Position numbers and translations under genes: made by a program
Source: Alicyclobacillus fastidiosus
GTDB lineage: Bacteria > Bacillota > Bacilli > Alicyclobacillales > Alicyclobacillaceae
DNA length: 64,000 nt
Direction of reading: 5' to 3'
Assembly: GCF_026651875.1 (NCBI RefSeq)
Contig: NZ_CP104067.1
Coordinates: forward strand, 2,604,001-2,668,000
The notes under the pieces: generated by a model
What the model was told of the DNA's origin: nothing
Seen by the model: only the letters and a program-made list of their open reading frames with translations
Databases searched by the model: none
Shown: positions 15,793-24,949 of the stretch, one piece after another
Numbering within the stretch: position 1 is the stretch's first letter
Layout of the letters: each line of letters begins with the position of its first letter

Positions 15793-17364
15793 TTGCGAAC
15801 GCGGATAACCGGTACTGAACGGCGGCAATGGGTCGATAAACTACTTGAGCAGTATGCATCGTTCGTCTGGACGTATCTAATAGATCACTGTGAGACTGTG
15901 CAACAGGCAGAGGACGCGTTTGTGCACGTGTTTGTTCAGGCGAGTGACCGCATTGGTAGGCGTGCGGTCAGGGAAGTATCGGATGACTGGATCCTGGCAT
16001 TGCTGCAGGAGGTGGTTGCGGTCAATCCGCCGCACATTGCCTGGGAGGAGTCGGTCGACGAGGAGGAAGGCGATGACTCCCTGCAAAGAGAGCAGGCTGG
16101 GGAGTCGGCAAACGATTGTGCGGGGCGCGTGCCGGGCGCGCTCATTCGCCGGAGCGCGCAGATGATGCGTGCGCACATCGCGAGAGACGAAGCGATGCGC
16201 CACCATCGGGGGCCGCTCGGGACGAAGATCGGCGCCATCGCGGTCGTCATCGTGGGCGTTGCGGGCGTGGGATACGGCCTTTCTGACAGGTGGACGAATC
16301 CGATACAGGATCGGCCCACTGTCAGCGCGAAGTCGGGTAAGACGGCGGCTCCAGCTCCACATATCGGCGGCGATTTGCCCGTCTCGGCCGCGGCAATGTA
16401 TCAGATCAGTCCGTCAGACAATCTAGATGTCACGCATTTGGCCGTGGATTCGCAGGCTGTGTATCAGGGTACCTTGGTGCTGGCGGCGGACAGCTGGCCG
16501 CGAATCGACGTCGGTCGGCACCCGTTCTCCACCTCAAATAAACCATTCGGCGTCAGCGGGAGCGATACGTACACGATGGAACTCGTTCCTCCGCTGCAGG
16601 TCAACAGCCAGGTCTCGACGTCGTCATGGCAGATCTCCGAGTGGCATATCGAAGTGATGGGGAACTGGATCGTCGGTTTGGTGACGTGGAATGACGGCCG
16701 AGCGTCCGATGCGTCCGTCGAGCAAATTTATGCGCTGTGTACGACCAATGGAAAATACAGTCTAGTTTGTACGCTAGCGCCGGAAAAGGGCATTGAGAAC
16801 CGTTTCGCAGTCGCGGTCGGGGATGGCAAGATCATCGTTCAACCCGGCCTCGATGACGGATCCGGCGCGGCTCCACTGGGGTTGCCTATTCAAATCTACA
16901 CCTTGCGCGGGGAGGATCCCACGCGTGCGTGGACGGAGTTGAGTCAGATTCCGGCCTCGTTTGGCCTGATGGAGTCTCCGATTGCAACCGCCGATGGAAT
17001 TGTCTTTCAAGGGATAGTTGGGAAGACAGACACTAGTTCCGACAACGTGGACACGTGGTATCAATTGACGTGGAGCGGGACGTTAAACCATTATGACGGG
17101 CCGCCTGTGGATGGTCAGATGCACTGGGCGGTGGAAGGGGCTACGGGCACCCCGTGGTGGGTGGAAACTACGCCGGACGCCTCGGAGAATCACCGCGGTT
17201 ATCAGGTTTCCATGGCGCAGTTGGCGAACGACAAGTCCGCCAGCCCGACGAAGAGCTTACAGAATTCGGTGTTACAATTTACGGTAGATGGTCGCGATTT
17301 AATTTGGGTTGAATCAGAAGGAAATGACGACGAGACATTAGTCGTCGCACAAGTGGATTCGTAA
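15793..17364 (+). CDS. Membrane protein with sigma-70-region-2-like N-terminus and large extracytoplasmic domain
   Basis: A 523-residue protein of unrecognised family. Residues ~18-75 (LLEQYASFVWTYL..., QQAEDAFVHVFVQA, DDWILALLQEV) follow the spacing of ECF sigma-factor region 2, including the AED and the Trp-Leu helix, but there is no region 4. A charged linker follows, then one membrane helix (TKIGAIAVVIVGVAGVGYGL, ~144-163), then ~360 residues of beta-rich, Trp- and Gly-rich sequence resembling propeller or sensor domains. Start is TTG 15793 (GGGGGCGG seven bases upstream); uncertain. uvrC begins 12 bases after its stop, so the two are likely cotranscribed. It may be a sensor; the sigma resemblance is inference. 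Confidence 0.65.
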   Translation: MRTRITGTERRQWVDKLLEQYASFVWTYLIDHCETVQQAEDAFVHVFVQASDRIGRRAVREVSDDWILALLQEVVAVNPPHIAWEESVDEEEGDDSLQREQAGESANDCAGRVPGALIRRSAQMMRAHIARDEAMRHHRGPLGTKIGAIAVVIVGVAGVGYGLSDRWTNPIQDRPTVSAKSGKTAAPAPHIGGDLPVSAAAMYQISPSDNLDVTHLAVDSQAVYQGTLVLAADSWPRIDVGRHPFSTSNKPFGVSGSDTYTMELVPPLQVNSQVSTSSWQISEWHIEVMGNWIVGLVTWNDGRASDASVEQIYALCTTNGKYSLVCTLAPEKGIENRFAVAVGDGKIIVQPGLDDGSGAAPLGLPIQIYTLRGEDPTRAWTELSQIPASFGLMESPIATADGIVFQGIVGKTDTSSDNVDTWYQLTWSGTLNHYDGPPVDGQMHWAVEGATGTPWWVETTPDASENHRGYQVSMAQLANDKSASPTKSLQNSVLQFTVDGRDLIWVESEGNDDETLVVAQVDS

Positions 17365-17376
17365 GGGGGGCCGACC

Positions 17377-19173
17377 GTGGAACAGACGCTGTCCGACAAG
17401 TTGGCGTTGTTACCCGCAAAACCGGGCGTTTATCTGATGAAAGGCCAGTCCGGTGAAATTTTGTACGTCGGCAAGGCAAAGGTGTTAAAGAATCGCGTGC
17501 GGTCGTACTTTACCGGATCGCACGACAGAAAGACCCAGGCACTGGTCGCAAATATTTGCGATTTCGAATACATCGTGACGGATACGGTCGCGGAGGCGCT
17601 GATTCTCGAATGCAATCTGATCAAGCAGCACACGCCTCCGTACAACATCATGTTGCGCGACGACAAGACGTATCCGTACATCAAGATCACCAACGAGATG
17701 CACCCTCGCCTGCAGATCGTCCGGCGCGTCAAACGCGACGGCGCTAAGTATTTTGGCCCGTATCCAAGCGCATTTGCCGCACAGGCGACGAAGCGTTTGC
17801 TCGACAGACTCTATCCCTTGCGTAAGTGCAAGACGCTGAAAAAGCAGGTCTGCCTGTACTATCACATCAATCAGTGTTTGGCGCCCTGCGAGTTTGTGGT
17901 AGAGGCGCAGGTGTATCAGACGATGGTCAAGGAGATTGCGCACTTCCTCGCCGGCGGGCACCACGAGGTCGTCGCAGACTTGCGTCAGAAGATGGAGCGC
18001 GCTGCCGAAGAGTTGAAGTTTGAGCGCGCGTCCGAGTTGCGCGATTTGATTCGCCACATCGAACAGGTGATGGAAGAACAGAAAATTACGACGCCTGACC
18101 AGATTGATCGCGACGTCTTCGGCTTCTCGGAGGATCGCGGACTCTTGAGCGTCCAAGTGTTTTTTGTTCGCGCCGGCAAGCTCATCGAGCGGTCTGTGAG
18201 CATTATGCCGCACTTCGGCGAGCCTGTGGACGACTTTGTGTCATTCGTGGAGCAGTTCTACCATGACCGCGCCGACGTTCCGCGAGAAGTGCTCTTGCCA
18301 GAGGGGACGACAAGCGAGGCCTTGGTCGAGTTCCTCGACGCCAAAGTAATTGAACCCAAGCGCGGTCAGAAGCGAGATCTCGTCAACCTGGCGACGAAGA
18401 ATGCACGCCAGGCACTGGACGAGAAGCTGCAGTTGATGGAGCGCAACATGGACCGAACGCTCGGCGCCGTGCTGGAGCTTGGCGACGTCCTCGCCATCGG
18501 CGCCCCGCGGCGAATTGAGTCGTTTGACAACTCGAACATCCAAGGCGCGGATGCGGTCGCCGCGATGGTGGTGTTTATCGACGGCAAGCCCGCTAAGTCG
18601 GAGTACCGCAAATTTAAAATCAAAACCGTGGAGGGCCCGGACGACTATGCCTCGATGCGCGAGGTCATCCGGCGTCGCTACTCGAGAATGCTCAAGGAGC
18701 AGCGGCCGCTGCCAGACCTTATCGTGATCGACGGAGGGCGAGGGCAATTGAGCGCGGCGCTCGACGTGCTCGAAAATGAGCTCGGTTTGGAGATTCCCGT
18801 GTGCGGCCTCGCGAAGGACAGCCGCCACAAGACGAGCCAACTGTTTTTCATGGACGAAGAGTCGCCAGTGCATATCGACCGCCATTCGCAAGCATTCTAT
18901 TTGTTGGAAAGAGTGCAGGAAGAAGTTCACCGCTTCGCCATCACATTCCATCGGCAAACGCGCAAGAAGAGCGGGTTTGCATCGGTGCTGGACGAGATTC
19001 CAGGCGTGGGACCGCAGCGGCGAAAAGTGCTGATGAAGCACTTCGGCTCGGTGAAGGCAATTGCGGCCGCGGACGTCGACGCGTTTCGCGGGATGGGCAT
19101 CGGCGACAAACTGGCGGAGGAAATCCTTCGCCAAGTTCAGACCCACCTGGCTGCGGCAGAGCGTCCCACCTAG
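17377..19173 (+). CDS. uvrC: Excinuclease ABC subunit C
   Basis: A 598-residue nucleotide-excision-repair nuclease. The N-terminal GIY-YIG domain is visible (KPGVYLMKGQSGEILYVGKAK), with CxxYHINQCLAPC, the UVR motif near 200-235, the RNase H-like nuclease core (SFDNSNIQGADAVAAMVVF, VIDGGRGQLSAA, GLAKDSRHKTSQLFF) and a C-terminal helix-hairpin-helix pair (LDEIPGVGPQRRKVLM...). UvrC cuts both sides of a lesion marked by UvrAB. GTG start 12 bases after the preceding gene, with GGGGGG between. In B. subtilis uvrC also precedes sdhCAB. Confidence 0.96.
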   Translation: MEQTLSDKLALLPAKPGVYLMKGQSGEILYVGKAKVLKNRVRSYFTGSHDRKTQALVANICDFEYIVTDTVAEALILECNLIKQHTPPYNIMLRDDKTYPYIKITNEMHPRLQIVRRVKRDGAKYFGPYPSAFAAQATKRLLDRLYPLRKCKTLKKQVCLYYHINQCLAPCEFVVEAQVYQTMVKEIAHFLAGGHHEVVADLRQKMERAAEELKFERASELRDLIRHIEQVMEEQKITTPDQIDRDVFGFSEDRGLLSVQVFFVRAGKLIERSVSIMPHFGEPVDDFVSFVEQFYHDRADVPREVLLPEGTTSEALVEFLDAKVIEPKRGQKRDLVNLATKNARQALDEKLQLMERNMDRTLGAVLELGDVLAIGAPRRIESFDNSNIQGADAVAAMVVFIDGKPAKSEYRKFKIKTVEGPDDYASMREVIRRRYSRMLKEQRPLPDLIVIDGGRGQLSAALDVLENELGLEIPVCGLAKDSRHKTSQLFFMDEESPVHIDRHSQAFYLLERVQEEVHRFAITFHRQTRKKSGFASVLDEIPGVGPQRRKVLMKHFGSVKAIAAADVDAFRGMGIGDKLAEEILRQVQTHLAAAERPT

Positions 19174-19248
19174 AGGGACACATTCGCGCAGGATGGCTAT
19201 CTGATTCGACAAATTGCGAGAAACCAGTCGAGAAGTCGCATTGATTCC

Positions 19249-19277
19249 TTGACCCTGTCAAACTCAATCATTACAAT
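19249..19277 (+). promoter_or_regulatory. Sigma-A promoter of sdhCAB
   Basis: TTGACC, 17 bases, TACAAT; about 98 bases upstream of sdhC. A GC-poor stretch surrounds it. Confidence 0.65.
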
Positions 19278-19374
19278 CTATATGGAATTGAGGGCACCCT
19301 ATCCGGTTGGCAGTCGCTTGCGACTGCCGATACATATGTTGTTGACTGGTTAGGAATGGAAGGGAGGCAACCTT

Positions 19375-20001
19375 GTGGCAGTGGCACAAGCCCAGAAGAA
19401 GAACCTTACGTTCTTATGGCGCCGGTTACATACACTGTCCGGTGTGATTCCAGTGGGATTGTTCTTACTGGAACACCTGTTTACGAACTCTACGGTGTTG
19501 GGCGGGCCAGCGGCATACAACGAGGCCGTTGATGCGATTCAGTCGCTACCGTTCTTGCACGTCATCGAGTTCGTCTTCATCTTTTTACCCATCACGTACC
19601 ATGGTGTGTGGGGGCTGTACGTAGCCTTTGTATCCGGGTACAACGCGGGTCAGTATTCGTTTGGCCGCAACATGTTGTTCGCGCTCCAACGGATCACTGG
19701 GGTCATTACGTTTGTGTTCATTATCTTTCACCTGTGGACGACGCGCTTTTCAGGAAACGCGCCCACGTTTGACATGGTGCACAACCTCGTGTCGAACCCG
19801 GCGTACTTTTGGTTCATGGTTGTGGGTGTCGTTGCGGCGACGTTCCACTTCGCGAACGGCTTGTGGTCATTCTGTATTCACTGGGGCATTACGGTTGGCG
19901 CTCGCGCACAACTCGTAACCGCTTGGGTGACCATGATTATCTTCGTCGTGTTGGCAGGCATGGGCGTCGTATCGCTCATCGCGTTCACCCACACTGCGTA
20001 A
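19375..20001 (+). CDS. sdhC: Succinate dehydrogenase cytochrome b558 subunit
   Basis: A 208-residue membrane anchor with five hydrophobic helices and the pattern FLWRRLHTLSGVIPVGLFLLEHLFTN, GVWGLYVAF, RITGVITFVFIIFHLWTTRF and HFANGLWSFCIHWGIT. The His residues in these helices are the expected ligands of two b hemes. It anchors SdhAB and passes electrons to menaquinone, as in the single-subunit (type B) anchor of Bacillus. GTG start with GGGAGG nearby; sdhA follows after 15 bases. Confidence 0.94.
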   Translation: MAVAQAQKKNLTFLWRRLHTLSGVIPVGLFLLEHLFTNSTVLGGPAAYNEAVDAIQSLPFLHVIEFVFIFLPITYHGVWGLYVAFVSGYNAGQYSFGRNMLFALQRITGVITFVFIIFHLWTTRFSGNAPTFDMVHNLVSNPAYFWFMVVGVVAATFHFANGLWSFCIHWGITVGARAQLVTAWVTMIIFVVLAGMGVVSLIAFTHTA

Positions 20002-20016
20002 GGAGGGGACTTCATC

Positions 20017-21777
20017 GTGGCAGAACAAACGATTATCGTCGTAGGCGGCGGTCTGGCTGGTCTCATGACGACGATTAAGATTGCTGAAGCAGGCGTTCCA
20101 GTGAAGTTGTTCTCGCTGGTTCCTGTAAAGCGGTCCCACTCTGTGTGCGCGCAGGGCGGAATCAACGGTGCCGTCAACACCAAGGGTGAGGGCGACTCGC
20201 CTTGGGAGCACTTTGACGACACGATTTACGGCGGTGACTTCCTCGCAAACCAACGCCAAGTGCTTGGCATGTGCGAAGCCGCTCCTGCAGTCATTCACTT
20301 GATGGATCGCATGGGCGTCATGTTCAACCGTACACCGGAGGGTTTACTCGACTTCCGCCGCTTTGGTGGAACCAAACATCACCGCACGGCGTTCGCCGGC
20401 GCATCGACGGGACAACAGCTTCTCTACGCGTTGGACGAGCAAGTCCGCCGCTACGAAGTGGCAGGCCTCGTGGAGAAGTACGAAGGCTGGGATTTTCTTG
20501 GCGCGGTCATCGACGACGAGCAAATTTGTCGCGGCGTGGTAGCGCAAGACCTTCGTTCGATGGAAATTCATTACTTCAAATCAGACTCCGTCGTCATGTG
20601 TACGGGCGGTAATGGACTCATTTTTGGCAAGAGCACCAATTCCATGATCAACACCGGTTCTGCAGGCTCGGAGCTCTATCAACAGGGTGTGAAGTATGCG
20701 AACGGTGAGATGATTCAGGTTCACCCGACGGCCATCCCCGGCGACGACAAGCTGCGTCTGATGTCCGAGTCAGCCCGCGGTGAAGGCGGTCGCATTTGGA
20801 CGTACAAGGACGGAAAGCCCTGGTACTTCCTGGAAGATATGTACCCAGAGTATGGGAACTTGGTCCCTCGCGACGTCGCAACGCGTGCCATTCACAAGGT
20901 CTGCGTGGAAATGGGCCTCGGGGTCGACGGCCAAAACCAAGTGTACCTCGACCTTTCGCACATTCCGGCAAACGTTCTAAATGTGAAGCTGGGTAACATT
21001 CTCGACATCTACGAGAAGTTCGTCGGCGACGACCCGCGCAAGGTTCCGATGCGCATCTTCCCGGCCGTTCACTACACGATGGGCGGTCTCTGGGTCGATC
21101 TCGACCAGATGACCAACATCCCCGGTTTGTTCGCGGCGGGTGAGGCGGAGTATCAATACCATGGTGCCAACCGTTTGGGCGCGAACTCGCTGTTGTCGTG
21201 TATCTACGGCGGCATGGTCGCCGGACCGAACGCCGTACGCTATGCCAAGAGCGTCAAAAAATCTGTGGACAGCATTCCAGAGTCTCTGTTTGAGTCGTAC
21301 CGGAAGAAATATGAGGACGACTTCGAGAGTATCCTCAAGATGGAAGGCGACGAGAATCCATATCAATTGCACCGTGAACTTGGTCAATGGATGAACGACA
21401 ACGTCACTGTGGTCCGCGTGAACGACCGCCTGCAAAAGACGGACGAGAAGATTCAGGAATTGCAGGAGCGCTTCAAGCGAATTCACATGGCGGACACCTC
21501 GCGCTGGGAAAACCAAATGGCGCAATTCACGAGACACTTGCGCAACATGTTGCACATGGCTCGCGTGATCACCTTGGGTGCCCTCAACCGCAATGAGAGT
21601 CGTGGGGCACACTACAAGCCAGAGTTCCCGGACCGCGACGACGAGAACTTCTTGAAGACCACGATTGCACAGTTTACTCCAGATGGTCCGAAGCTCTCGT
21701 ACGAGGACGTCGACGTGTCTTTGATCAAGCCCCGTCTTCGTAACTATGCCGTGAGTAAGGAGGCGACGAAAGAGTGA
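20017..21777 (+). CDS. sdhA: Succinate dehydrogenase flavoprotein subunit
   Basis: A 586-residue FAD-binding subunit of complex II. The dinucleotide fold IIVVGGGLAGLMTTIKIAEAG starts at residue 4, the flavinylation region is HSVCAQGGINGAVNTKGEGDSPWEHFDDT, and the catalytic-site segments HPTAIPG and RGEGGRIW, together with HYTMGGLWVD and EAEYQYHGANRLGANSLLS, are present. It oxidises succinate to fumarate. GTG start behind AAGGAGGGG. Its stop overlaps the sdhB start. Confidence 0.96.
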   Translation: MAEQTIIVVGGGLAGLMTTIKIAEAGVPVKLFSLVPVKRSHSVCAQGGINGAVNTKGEGDSPWEHFDDTIYGGDFLANQRQVLGMCEAAPAVIHLMDRMGVMFNRTPEGLLDFRRFGGTKHHRTAFAGASTGQQLLYALDEQVRRYEVAGLVEKYEGWDFLGAVIDDEQICRGVVAQDLRSMEIHYFKSDSVVMCTGGNGLIFGKSTNSMINTGSAGSELYQQGVKYANGEMIQVHPTAIPGDDKLRLMSESARGEGGRIWTYKDGKPWYFLEDMYPEYGNLVPRDVATRAIHKVCVEMGLGVDGQNQVYLDLSHIPANVLNVKLGNILDIYEKFVGDDPRKVPMRIFPAVHYTMGGLWVDLDQMTNIPGLFAAGEAEYQYHGANRLGANSLLSCIYGGMVAGPNAVRYAKSVKKSVDSIPESLFESYRKKYEDDFESILKMEGDENPYQLHRELGQWMNDNVTVVRVNDRLQKTDEKIQELQERFKRIHMADTSRWENQMAQFTRHLRNMLHMARVITLGALNRNESRGAHYKPEFPDRDDENFLKTTIAQFTPDGPKLSYEDVDVSLIKPRLRNYAVSKEATKE

Positions 21778-22550
21778 GCGTCAGCAGCGAAGCAGTCGCA
21801 ACAGCAACTCGAACCGTCCATCTGATCATTGAGCGGCAAAAAGATCCGACTTCCGCGCCGTACAAGGAAGAGTTTGTCGTTCCTTATGTACCGGGGATGA
21901 ACGTCATCGCCTGTTTGATGGAAATCCAGCGGAATCCAAAGGACAAAAACGGCAAGGCCGTAGCACCAGTCACTTGGGAAATGAACTGTTTGGAAGAGAT
22001 CTGCGGCGCATGTACGATGGTGATCAACGGTCGTCCGCGCCAGGCTTGTTCCACGCTCGTCGACAAGCTCGAACAGCCGATCACCGTTCGTCCGATGCGG
22101 ACATTTCCCGTCGTACGCGACTTGGTCGTGGATCGCAGTCGCATGTTCGACGCACTGAAAAAGGTCAAGGCGTGGGTGCCTATCGATGGCACTTATGATC
22201 TCGGCCCTGGCCCACGGATGTCCGCTAGGGACCAGCAGACGGCATACGAGTTGTCCCGCTGTTTCACGTGTGGTGCGTGTGTCGAGGCGTGTCCGAACGT
22301 CAACGACAAAAATTCGTTTATTGGGCCATTCGCCATTTCTCAGGCGCGGTTGTTTAACATGCATCCAACTGGCGCAATGAACAAAGAAGACCGCCTCGAG
22401 GCTCTGATGGCGGAAGGTGGAATTCAGGAGTGCGGAAATGCGCAAAATTGCGTACAAGTTTGCCCGAAGGGCATTCCGCTCACGACCTCCATTGCCGCGA
22501 TGAACCGTCAAGTCACGTATCGCGCGCTCGGCGCTTGGCTGCGTAAGTAA
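21774..22550 (+). CDS. sdhB: Succinate dehydrogenase iron-sulfur subunit
   Basis: A 258-residue ferredoxin-type subunit. Cys motifs are CLEEICGACTMVINGRPRQAC for the 2Fe-2S cluster, CFTCGACVEACP for 4Fe-4S and CGNAQNCVQVCPKG for the 3Fe-4S cluster. It carries electrons from SdhA flavin to the heme/quinone site in SdhC. GTG 21774 overlaps the sdhA stop (GTGA), so translation is coupled. A hairpin ends the operon. Confidence 0.96.
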   Translation: MSVSSEAVATATRTVHLIIERQKDPTSAPYKEEFVVPYVPGMNVIACLMEIQRNPKDKNGKAVAPVTWEMNCLEEICGACTMVINGRPRQACSTLVDKLEQPITVRPMRTFPVVRDLVVDRSRMFDALKKVKAWVPIDGTYDLGPGPRMSARDQQTAYELSRCFTCGACVEACPNVNDKNSFIGPFAISQARLFNMHPTGAMNKEDRLEALMAEGGIQECGNAQNCVQVCPKGIPLTTSIAAMNRQVTYRALGAWLRK

Positions 22551-22562
22551 GCAGACTTCAGA

Positions 22563-22591
22563 CGAGGCCCCTTCGGGCCTCGCCTTTGGTT
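22563..22591 (+). terminator. Terminator of sdhCAB
   Basis: CGAGGCCC, loop CTTC, GGGCCTCG (22563-22582), then CCTTTGGTTTT. Confidence 0.82.
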
Positions 22592-22642
22592 TTAGGTTCC
22601 AATCCGCATGGTCATACTGTGACGGAGAGGAAGTGACCATGC

Positions 22643-23263
22643 GTGTGGAATCGAAAGTTTGAAGCTGCAATGATCATCGCCATGGGCGGTTTTACGACGC
22701 TTGTCGTCGGCTCCTACATACACGACATGCAGAGCCATCAAGAGGATGGGATGAGTCGCCAAGTTAGCCAGCTAGCACATCGGGTGGGCCATTGGATGCT
22801 TCAGCACAGCAGTCCTGACCCCGCTTCTGGCACGGGATCTGAGGTGGCGACCATGGCTTTGCCGAACATGGGCTCGCTCGGGGGCTCGGCAAATTCGACC
22901 ACCTCTAATGAGGGGGCAAATCAAGCTCCTCTGTCGTATGCGGATGACCAGCGCCTGATGAGCATCGCCAAGTCGTTGTCTGGTGAGTTGACACAAGCGG
23001 ATTGGGATGCCATGGCCAAAGCGGTCGAGACGCAGGACTCGACCGAAGCAGCGAAGACGGTGAAACAGATCTTGTGGTCGAAACTGTCGACGGAGGATCA
23101 AACCTGGGTACAAGCGCACTTCCAAGGGAAACAAGCGTTTGGCCCCGAGGATATCACCCTTGTTAAAGATGTGATTCAGGACGTTCAGAGTATGCTGACG
23201 CCAGATGAGCGGACTCTTTTACGGGAACAGCTGTCTCATCTGGGTGTAAACATAGGCCAGTGA
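22643..23263 (+). CDS. Single-span membrane-anchored hypothetical protein
   Basis: A 206-residue protein. A short basic N-terminus precedes one membrane helix (AAMIIAMGGFTTLVVGSYI, ~7-25). A Ser/Gly/Asn-rich linker follows, then a helical domain (~95-206) with LTQADWDAMAKAVE, LSTEDQTWVQAHF and LTPDERTLLREQLSHLGVNIGQ, repeated acidic helix caps. GTG start with GAGGAAG about eleven bases upstream, a weak site. It precedes another small anchored protein. Family not recognised; the position after sdhB and before gerE makes sporulation a possibility only. Confidence 0.55.
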   Translation: MWNRKFEAAMIIAMGGFTTLVVGSYIHDMQSHQEDGMSRQVSQLAHRVGHWMLQHSSPDPASGTGSEVATMALPNMGSLGGSANSTTSNEGANQAPLSYADDQRLMSIAKSLSGELTQADWDAMAKAVETQDSTEAAKTVKQILWSKLSTEDQTWVQAHFQGKQAFGPEDITLVKDVIQDVQSMLTPDERTLLREQLSHLGVNIGQ

Positions 23264-23321
23264 GGTGTTCGACAAGGGCGTGCACCGCTTCTGGTAGACT
23301 TTCCTCGAGTGGGGGATCATG

Positions 23322-23798
23322 ATGAATACAGAAACGATGCTAGTCCGTCGGAGAAAGCGGCAGACATCGAGCTTTATCACGCTCGTCGTCGCCTTGCTCA
23401 TTCTAATCGTAGGCAGTTTCTTTCTCTTGCGGCCCGTGATGAAAAACCAGAACACGCCCGTTGCTGTCACGCAGCGATTTATTGGTTTTGTCGAATTGAA
23501 ACAGTTCGATGATGCGCGCAATTTGATGACGCCGGCGTTTCAAAACACGGCTGGATGGCATGGTATGCTCTATTCCTTGTATGGTTCAATTGATCCAGCA
23601 GAAGCCGGTTACCAACTCGTGGCGGAGAAGGATGGTATTGCTCAAGTGCAGTTCTCCAACGAGTCTGGTGGGTACCTGTACCTGAAACAGGTGAACGGCC
23701 AGTGGCGTGTAGCGAGCCCGAATGAGCTTCCTGCGTCCGTGACGGGAACTCAGGGAACCGGCACGACGACGAGCAGTGGGACGACAACTGGACAGTAA
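23322..23798 (+). CDS. Anchored NTF2-like hypothetical protein
   Basis: A 158-residue protein with one N-terminal membrane helix (FITLVVALLILIVGSFFLL, ~17-36). A compact extracytoplasmic domain reads TQRFIGFVELKQFDDARNLMTPAFQ ... LKQVNGQWRVASP, the helix-then-sheet order of NTF2-like/DUF4878 lipoprotein domains. The C-terminal tail is Gly/Thr/Ser rich and likely disordered. ATG 23322 is spaced six bases from GGGGGA; ATG 23319 is the alternative. A strong terminator follows. Confidence 0.6.
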   Translation: MNTETMLVRRRKRQTSSFITLVVALLILIVGSFFLLRPVMKNQNTPVAVTQRFIGFVELKQFDDARNLMTPAFQNTAGWHGMLYSLYGSIDPAEAGYQLVAEKDGIAQVQFSNESGGYLYLKQVNGQWRVASPNELPASVTGTQGTGTTTSSGTTTGQ

Positions 23799-23811
23799 CA
23801 GGTCGTTTGTG

Positions 23812-23842
23812 ACGCCGATCCCGTCGGGATCGGCGTTTTTTT
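23812..23842 (+). terminator. Rho-independent terminator
   Basis: ACGCCGATCCC (23812-23822), loop GTC, GGGATCGGCGT, followed by seven T. Confidence 0.93.
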
Positions 23843-23922
23843 TCGCCCTCGACCAGCGGGACGAGAGGCCGGTTTTGTGGTATCATTAAGGATTGAGAAC
23901 GTTATGGGGGTGATTCGCACAC

Positions 23923-24852
23923 ATGAAGGACTATCAAATCCTTTTGTACTACATGTATACGCCGATTGAAGATCCTGAACAATTCGCGCGCGACCATGCT
24001 GCGCTTTGCGAATCACTGGGTCTTCTTGGCCGAATTATTGTCGCTTCTGAGGGGATCAATGGCACGGTTTCTGGGCTGGTGAAATCGACCGAAGCGTATA
24101 TGCAGACGATGCACGCGGACGCTCGATTTAAAGATATGGTGTTCAAAGTTGACGACTCTGACACACACGCCTTCAAAAAGCTGTCTGTGCGTCACAAGCC
24201 TGAAATTGTCAATTTTCATTTACACGAAGATGTCGATCCGCGTGTTGAAACGGGGAAAAAACTCAGTCCAAAGGCGTTTCACGACATGCTCCAGCGGGAT
24301 GAAGTCGTGGTGATTGATGGACGAAACGACTATGAGTACGAGATTGGTCATTTTCGCAAGGCAATTAAGCCGGACGTAAAGGCATTCCGCGAGTTCCCGC
24401 AGTGGTTTGAGCAGCACCGGGACGAGTTTACCGGGAAGACCGTACTCACGTACTGCACGGGAGGCATCCGTTGCGAGAAACTCTCCGGCTTTCTCGTTCG
24501 CGAGGGACTGCAGGACGTGTATCAGTTGGACGGGGGTATTGTCACGTACAGCAAAGATCCCGAGGTGCGCGGGCACTTGTTTGACGGCAAGTGTTATGTG
24601 TTTGATGAGCGAATTGCCGTGCGGATCAATCATACGGACGAAGACGTCATTGTCAGCCAGTGCGAACACTGTGGCAAGGCATCGGACAGGTACATCAACT
24701 GCGGGTATCTAGACTGCCATCGCCAGCACATCTGCTGCGAGTCCTGTGAGCAGGAAATGCGCGGTTTCTGCAGTACGGAGTGCGAAGCGCAAGCGAAGGC
24801 GAACGACCGGGTCGATCCGCTGGTGGTACATCTCCAATCCACGCTTGGCTAA
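23923..24852 (+). CDS. trhO: Rhodanese-domain tRNA uridine(34) hydroxylase
   Basis: A 309-residue protein with the TrhO/YceA layout. An N-terminal acylphosphatase-like domain contains GRIIVASEGINGTVSG, a central rhodanese domain has the active Cys in LTYCTGGIRCEKLSGFL (~182), and a C-terminal Cys cluster reads CEHCGK, CGYLDCHRQHICCESCEQ and CSTECE. TrhO uses molecular oxygen to form 5-hydroxyuridine at wobble U34 of certain tRNAs. ATG start with GGGGGTG upstream. Single-gene unit bounded by terminators. Confidence 0.93.
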   Translation: MKDYQILLYYMYTPIEDPEQFARDHAALCESLGLLGRIIVASEGINGTVSGLVKSTEAYMQTMHADARFKDMVFKVDDSDTHAFKKLSVRHKPEIVNFHLHEDVDPRVETGKKLSPKAFHDMLQRDEVVVIDGRNDYEYEIGHFRKAIKPDVKAFREFPQWFEQHRDEFTGKTVLTYCTGGIRCEKLSGFLVREGLQDVYQLDGGIVTYSKDPEVRGHLFDGKCYVFDERIAVRINHTDEDVIVSQCEHCGKASDRYINCGYLDCHRQHICCESCEQEMRGFCSTECEAQAKANDRVDPLVVHLQSTLG

Positions 24853-24872
24853 GGTTAATAACGACGACTTTG

Positions 24873-24908
24873 ACGAGTCCTCACGGCGCGGCTGTGAGGA
24901 CTCGTTTT
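24873..24908. terminator. Bidirectional terminator
   Basis: ACGAGTCCTCAC (24873-24884) pairs perfectly with GTGAGGACTCGT (24894-24905), then TTT. It lies between the convergent trhO and radical-SAM genes. Confidence 0.85.
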
Positions 24909-24949
24909 CGCGTTCTCCCTCCGCTTTTGCCGCACATCTTTCAGCATCC

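Noticed and set aside
21744-22670. A 308-residue antisense frame over sdhB
   Set aside because: SdhB has all three cluster motifs on the plus strand; the antisense frame has none and crosses the operon terminator.
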